Origin: Paulinella micropora
Lineage: Eukaryota > Cercozoa > Imbricatea > Euglyphida > Paulinellidae
DNA: 64,000 bases
Direction: 5' to 3'
NCBI GenBank assembly: GCA_019918135.1
Contig: WBZZ01003023.1
Location: 55,001-119,000, forward strand
Under the pieces are notes generated by a model. The model saw nothing but the letters and a program-made list of their open reading frames with translations. It was not told the origin of the DNA and made no database searches. This document shows, in pieces, positions 60,297-64,000 of the stretch; positions within the stretch are counted from its first letter, which is position 1, and each line of letters begins with the position of its first letter. Made by a program: the position numbers and the translations under genes.

Positions 60297-61274
60297 ATGG
60301 ACACTGAGGAAAAACTGCTCGTGCCGGAAGAATCGCGATTTTGTCTCTTTCCCATCAGACGCCCGGACCTGTATTCATTCTATGAAGCTTCCCTGCGCTT
60401 GTTCTGGTCAGCAGATGAGCTAGACCTAAGCCGGGAACAGGCCGATTTCAAGAAACTGAGTGCAGATGAACAGCATTTTATTAAGATGGTGCTAGGTTTC
60501 TTTGCTAGCTCGGATGGCATCATTCAAGAAAACCTGGCCGCCAATTTCTTGGCCGAAGTGCAATATTCTGAAGCTAGACTTTTTTATTCTTACCAGATCT
60601 TTAACGAGGCCAAACACTCGCGGACCTACAGCTTGTTGATCGACACGATCATCGGCGACCAGCAAGAGAAGGACAAGCTGTTCAATGCGATCACGCAGGT
60701 CCCGACCGTCGCACAAAAAGCCAAGTGGGCGCTGCAGTGGCTCAGCCCGGCCCGGTCTTCGTTTGCCGAGCGCCTGGTGGCGTTTGCTTGTGTGGAACTT
60801 GTCCAGTTCGCCTCTTCTTTCGCCTCCATCTTTTGGCTGAAACAAAAGCACCCGGGCCTGCTGCAGGGCTTGTGCACCAGCAACGAGTTTATGGCGCGGG
60901 ACGAGACACAGCACGGCCTGTTCGCGTGCCACTTGTACAAGCACCACGTGTCGAACAAGCTGCAGATGTCGCGCATTTTCCAGATCGTGGCCGGCTGTGT
61001 CGAAGTCGAGCGGAGGTTCATCAGCGAGTCGCTGCCGGTGGCCCTGTTAGGCCTGAACGCCACGCTGATGGAACGGTACGTTGAGTTCGTGGCTGACGGC
61101 CTGCTGCAGAACTTGGGCCTGAGCGAAAAGCTGTACGGGGTGGCTAAGTGTCCCTTGCCCTTCATGGAGCAGCTAGGTGTGGTAGGCAAGACTAACTTTT
61201 TCGAGAAAAGAGTGAGCGAGTACGCGCGGGCGCCGGCCAAGGAGCCGGAATGGGGCCTAGACCAGGACTTCTAG
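60297..61274 (+). CDS. Ribonucleoside-diphosphate reductase, small subunit (R2)
   Basis: Intact, 325 residues from the ATG at 60297. Class I R2 hallmarks are all present. FWSADELDLS holds Asp43. QYSEARLFYSYQIFNEAKHS holds the E-x2-H ligand pair (E104, H107), and HSRTYSLLID the radical tyrosine Y111. VELVQFASSFA carries the next Glu and ARDETQHGLFA the last E-x2-H. The C-terminal WGLDQDF is the tail that docks R2 on the large subunit. With R1 it makes dNTPs for viral DNA synthesis; no R1 lies in the window. The 325-residue length is typical of viral R2. Its stop codon overlaps that of the next, convergent gene. Confidence 0.95.
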   Translation: MDTEEKLLVPEESRFCLFPIRRPDLYSFYEASLRLFWSADELDLSREQADFKKLSADEQHFIKMVLGFFASSDGIIQENLAANFLAEVQYSEARLFYSYQIFNEAKHSRTYSLLIDTIIGDQQEKDKLFNAITQVPTVAQKAKWALQWLSPARSSFAERLVAFACVELVQFASSFASIFWLKQKHPGLLQGLCTSNEFMARDETQHGLFACHLYKHHVSNKLQMSRIFQIVAGCVEVERRFISESLPVALLGLNATLMERYVEFVADGLLQNLGLSEKLYGVAKCPLPFMEQLGVVGKTNFFEKRVSEYARAPAKEPEWGLDQDF

Positions 61275-61552
61275 CCATTGATAGTGTCAGGCATGTCCAC
61301 GACCGTCTCTTCTAGTGCCATTTCGGCCTCGACGGCCGCGTGGGCGGCAGACTCGGCGGCCGCCTCCGCCTCCTCTTCTTGCTGGATCAACTGCTTGATC
61401 TGCAGGCGCGTCTCCCTGCAACCACAGACCTTTTCACAGAGCGCAATCTGCAGCTGTAACTTCTCTCGTTCGACCGCCAGGATCCGGCGGCGGGCCAGGC
61501 AGGCGGCCAGCTCGTTCTCGTTCTCAGCTAGTGCTTGTCGCAACGCGTCCAT
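61271..61552 (-). CDS. Small coiled-coil protein, 93 residues
   Basis: The ATG at 61552 (MDALRQALAENENELAACLA) precedes heptad-like sequence (RRRILAVEREKLQLQIALCE), a Cys cluster (EKVCGCRET) and an acidic Ala/Glu-rich helix (EEEAEAAAESAAHAAVEAEM). The frame is intact. Its stop codon shares the CTAG palindrome at 61271-61274 with the stop of the R2 gene on the opposite strand, so the two genes end on the same four bases. Confidence 0.65.
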   Translation of the reverse strand: MDALRQALAENENELAACLARRRILAVEREKLQLQIALCEKVCGCRETRLQIKQLIQQEEEAEAAAESAAHAAVEAEMALEETVVDMPDTING

Positions 61553-61563
61553 TTCTTTTTTAA

Positions 61564-64000
61564 TTAAAAAATACAGACTCGAAAGAAACAAAAATCAGCC
61601 CGGGATCTCGGTAATAGACACAAAACCTCTTTCATAGACGGCTGATCCAATTTTGCAATGTGATTTACGGCAGTTGCTGTATCTCCGTAAACCTCGATCC
61701 AGATGCACTCGTTCGCGGCCACTTCTACTATGCCAGCTAGATTCACTGTCGCATACTGCCCGTTGAAAGCACTACCGTTACTATAAGTGGTGGAATGCAG
61801 CCAGCGCACCGACGCGATCGCAGTGTTGCTGGCCGGCCTGCTAGCCCTCTTCTCGACCCAGGCCTCGGCGTTCATGGGACTGCTCGTGGCGGTGTTTTGG
61901 AATTTGACACAGGCAGCAACGAGCCATTTCCTGGTCATGCCCGACGTGTTCTGGAACGTGGTGTAGCTGGTAGAAGCGTTGCCCGAGTTGCTAGTCAAGC
62001 GAGCGATATTGCCGATAGAAGGTGCGATTCTCACCGTGTTGTCGTAAGTCATAATCCTGCCATTAGCATTAGCAAAAGTCAGCACTGTTTCGCACAGCCA
62101 GTGGCCGCAGTCCCAGGTGCCCAGCTCGAACTCGCCGAGGTCGTTGATTTGGAGCACGCGATCCGTGCCGGCGGAGGGCAGCGCGGTCGGCAGCTTCAGC
62201 GTGTTTTTGCCGCACATGATCGAATCCACGCCCGTGAGGCCCGTGGCAGTGGCCGACACGCCCTCGGACTCAACGACGGGCGCAAAGGTCCCCACGGCGG
62301 CCTGGGTACTCGAATTTGTCGAAGTGACAATAAACCGGTGGTAGTAATAGAACGCGGTCGGGCGCGCTCGAGTTCAGGGTCTGTAACGTCGTGGTAAGGA
62401 GAAGTTACCGGACCAGACCAGTGTCCAGGTACTGCCATTGTCCGACCCCGCCAACGTGAAGCTTTTGGTTGAGCTACTGAGAGAAGAGGTATTAGTCAAC
62501 GCGAAGCTCGTGATTCTGTAACGGCGCCGCTGGTGCTGGAGCGTAAAGTGTTCGCCGTACACGTTGCTGCCGCCCACGTTGGTAACGGCATTGTTTGTCG
62601 TGTTGATACTCCCGTCAGAGTTGTAGTTGCCGAGGCTAGTCCAGCCATTGGCAGCGACACCATCGAAAACTCTATAGCTCTCTTGGCCTACAACTGCGGA
62701 AGAGTGGCTGAGCATCCAGTTTGGGTCTGTGGTAGGCGTATAGGCCGACATGGAAGTCCAGGTCGGCAGCGTCACCGAGCCAGAAGTCACAACCGTAGTG
62801 GAAGTGCTCTGGGTCACCATCTGCCCCGCAGAAGTCCGGCTCAGAACGGCAGTCTGGGCCGGCGTGGAGGATGGCAACAACGAGCTGGCCGCAAGCTGGC
62901 CTGCCGAGTCCAGCGTGACCAGCGACGTCGAGCCGGGCAGGCTAGCAGGCACTCTGACAGAAGAGGCAGCTAGCTGCCCCCCGCTAGACAAGGAGACGAA
63001 GGACGTGTTGGACGGCAGCGCGCTAGGCAGACTCAGCGCGACCGTCCCGGTACTCGCGAACGTGCTGGCGCCAACAGTTAAAGGTGACGTGTGTGCGTGC
63101 GACTCTGGGGTCGAGCCGATCACGATATAGCCATCAGCGTCGATCGCGAATGCCTGTTTCCCTGTCCAGAACCTAGGCTTGATCTCCGCGATGCGTATAT
63201 AACCATTTCCACCCGCGTTGACATAGAGCGATTCTGGGACAAAGCGGTAGACTTTGTAGTAGCCCTGGCTGGTGAGTGTGAAGGTTCTGTAAATCTCGCT
63301 GGTTAGCCAAGTAGGCATGTCGCTGCCGGAGCGGTACAACTCTGTCCAAGTAGTAGGAGCAGCAGACGCCTCGTTAGAGCCGAACACTGCTATCCGCCGG
63401 GGCCAGGTACAGTACTGGTAGGTAGGATCACCAGTCGGATCCCGGCGAGGGTACCAGTCAAAGTCCTTCAGTCGCATGCTAGTCCCGTCCACGAGGCGCA
63501 GCTGGAACCATTCTCCTTGTACCCCATTAGTCGACTGCACCGTGTAGCCGGCAGCCGTGACGAGTGACGCAGTGTAGACTCCGCTGCTGTTGTAAAATAT
63601 CTTGCTTATCCAGCCGGTTTCTGCCGGATTACTAACATTATTATCAAACATTCTCCACGGCTGCCAAATATCACCCCAACCGGTTTCATAACTCGAGGCT
63701 GTCAATGACCACGTGGCGCTGTTAGACGAGGCGTTGCTCCAGACAGGGAACGAGTACGGCGTTAACGAGGTCGCGGCGCCCGTGCCTGAGTTGCCGCTGC
63801 TGTCCAGCGTGACCAGGGCCGTCTGTCCGGCAGAGGGCAGAGACACTGGTAGCTTCAGCGCAGAAGCACTTAGCAGGTCTGCGTAGGCTTTGTTGGCAGC
63901 GTCAGTGCTAGCGAGCGGCGCCGCTATGTTCTTGATCGCGGGGCACGATGTGTAGTCGAAGCCAAAGTGGTTGATTCCGCACCAGCTAGAACATCCTCCT
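61564..64000 (-). CDS. Large fibre protein with tail-fibre repeats and discoidin-like domains, cut by the right edge
   Basis: The frame is open at base 64000, so the start lies outside. TDAANKAYAD near 63890 matches the repeat motif of phage tail fibres. Further stalk-like repeats read LPSALPSNTSFVSLSSGGQL and LPGSTSLVTLDSAGQLAASS. Between them, two globular parts resemble F5/8-type C (discoidin) carbohydrate-binding domains: WSLTASSYETGWGDIWQPWR...MFDNN and WMLSHSSAVVGQESYRVFDG...FTLAGSDNGSTWTLVW. The last part (61564-62295) is a beta-rich C-terminal head, with the likely end near 61601. Such proteins bind sugars on host cells. The locus is broken (about one or two breaks). Confidence 0.7.

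Larger units (their letters stand above)
43085..64000. other. Virus-like block of Nucleocytoviricota type (packaging, capsid, DNA and nucleotide genes)
   Basis: Parts in order: small basic protein; A32-like ATPase; long coiled-coil protein; several small virion-type or membrane proteins; double-jelly-roll major capsid protein; Zn-repeat nuclease; YABBY/HMG-like protein; A22/RuvC-like resolvase; fibre-like protein; minor capsid candidate; two-TM protein; ribonucleotide reductase R2; terminal fibre gene running off the right edge. Spacers are 20-80 bp, far shorter than on the left. About half of the genes look whole; the others show one to several breaks each, roughly a dozen or more over the block. 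Either a recent, eroding integrated copy or a virus with imperfect sequence would fit. The block is open to the right, and its left limit is not marked by any terminal repeat I can see. Confidence 0.75.

Noticed and set aside
1-64000. Retrotransposon or retrovirus-like element
   Set aside because: No reverse transcriptase, integrase or protease motif and no long terminal repeats were seen in any frame.
43085-64000. Polinton/Maverick instead of a giant-virus-type element
   Set aside because: No protein-primed DNA polymerase, retroviral-type integrase or terminal inverted repeats are visible, and R2 and A22-like genes fit Nucleocytoviricota better. Genes outside the window could change this.

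Overview
The window looks like part of a large double-stranded DNA virus of the Nucleocytoviricota (giant-virus) type, or a copy of one integrated in a protist genome. The right third carries hallmark genes. These are a double-jelly-roll major capsid protein, an A32-like packaging ATPase, a poxvirus A22/RuvC-like Holliday junction resolvase, a class I ribonucleotide reductase small subunit, a probable single-jelly-roll minor capsid protein and fibre-type surface proteins. Coding DNA is GC-rich. Spacers are AT-rich or built of long homopolymers. At least four genes carry short (49-58 nt) GT-AG spliceosomal-type introns, so the transcripts must meet a eukaryotic spliceosome. I cannot tell from sequence alone whether this is a free virus or an endogenous element, and no family could be fixed without a search.

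Layout. 0-21 kb: a left-truncated leucine-rich-repeat fragment; a mucin-stalked PKD/BspA-type surface protein; a very large signal-peptide plus transmembrane glycoprotein locus; a Thr-rich protein with a GPI-like tail; a tandem array of long hairpins (12.8-13.7 kb); two membrane-associated proteins with related N-termini. 21-24 kb: a GT32-like glycosyltransferase and a DUF1152-like protein. 24-34 kb: three F-box/LRR genes, a small zinc-ribbon protein, an ACAC-rich repeat patch bounded by inverted repeats, a small intron-bearing gene and a RING-finger gene. 34-37.4 kb: three tandem paralogous signal-peptide/two-TM proteins. 37.8-43 kb: unknown genes, a nicotinamidase-like gene and another F-box fragment. 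43-64 kb: a compact block with short spacers holding packaging, capsid, membrane, DNA-processing and nucleotide-metabolism genes, ending in a fibre gene cut by the window edge.

How the genes may work together. The right block would build and fill a virion (capsid, ATPase, coiled-coil scaffold candidate, small membrane proteins) and supply dNTPs and DNA processing. The left block is outward-facing or host-directed: secreted and membrane glycoproteins, a glycosyltransferase, and F-box and RING proteins that could redirect host ubiquitin ligases. Most functions on the left are inferred from architecture only.

State of the sequence. Many genes, on both sides, are not one continuous open frame. 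Following the fossil rule, loci are given as whole spans with their parts and a rough count of breaks, without locating them. Whether the breaks reflect decay of an integrated copy or errors in homopolymer-rich sequence cannot be decided here. No rRNA, tRNA, CRISPR array, reverse transcriptase or LTR was recognised, though tRNAs could be missed by eye.
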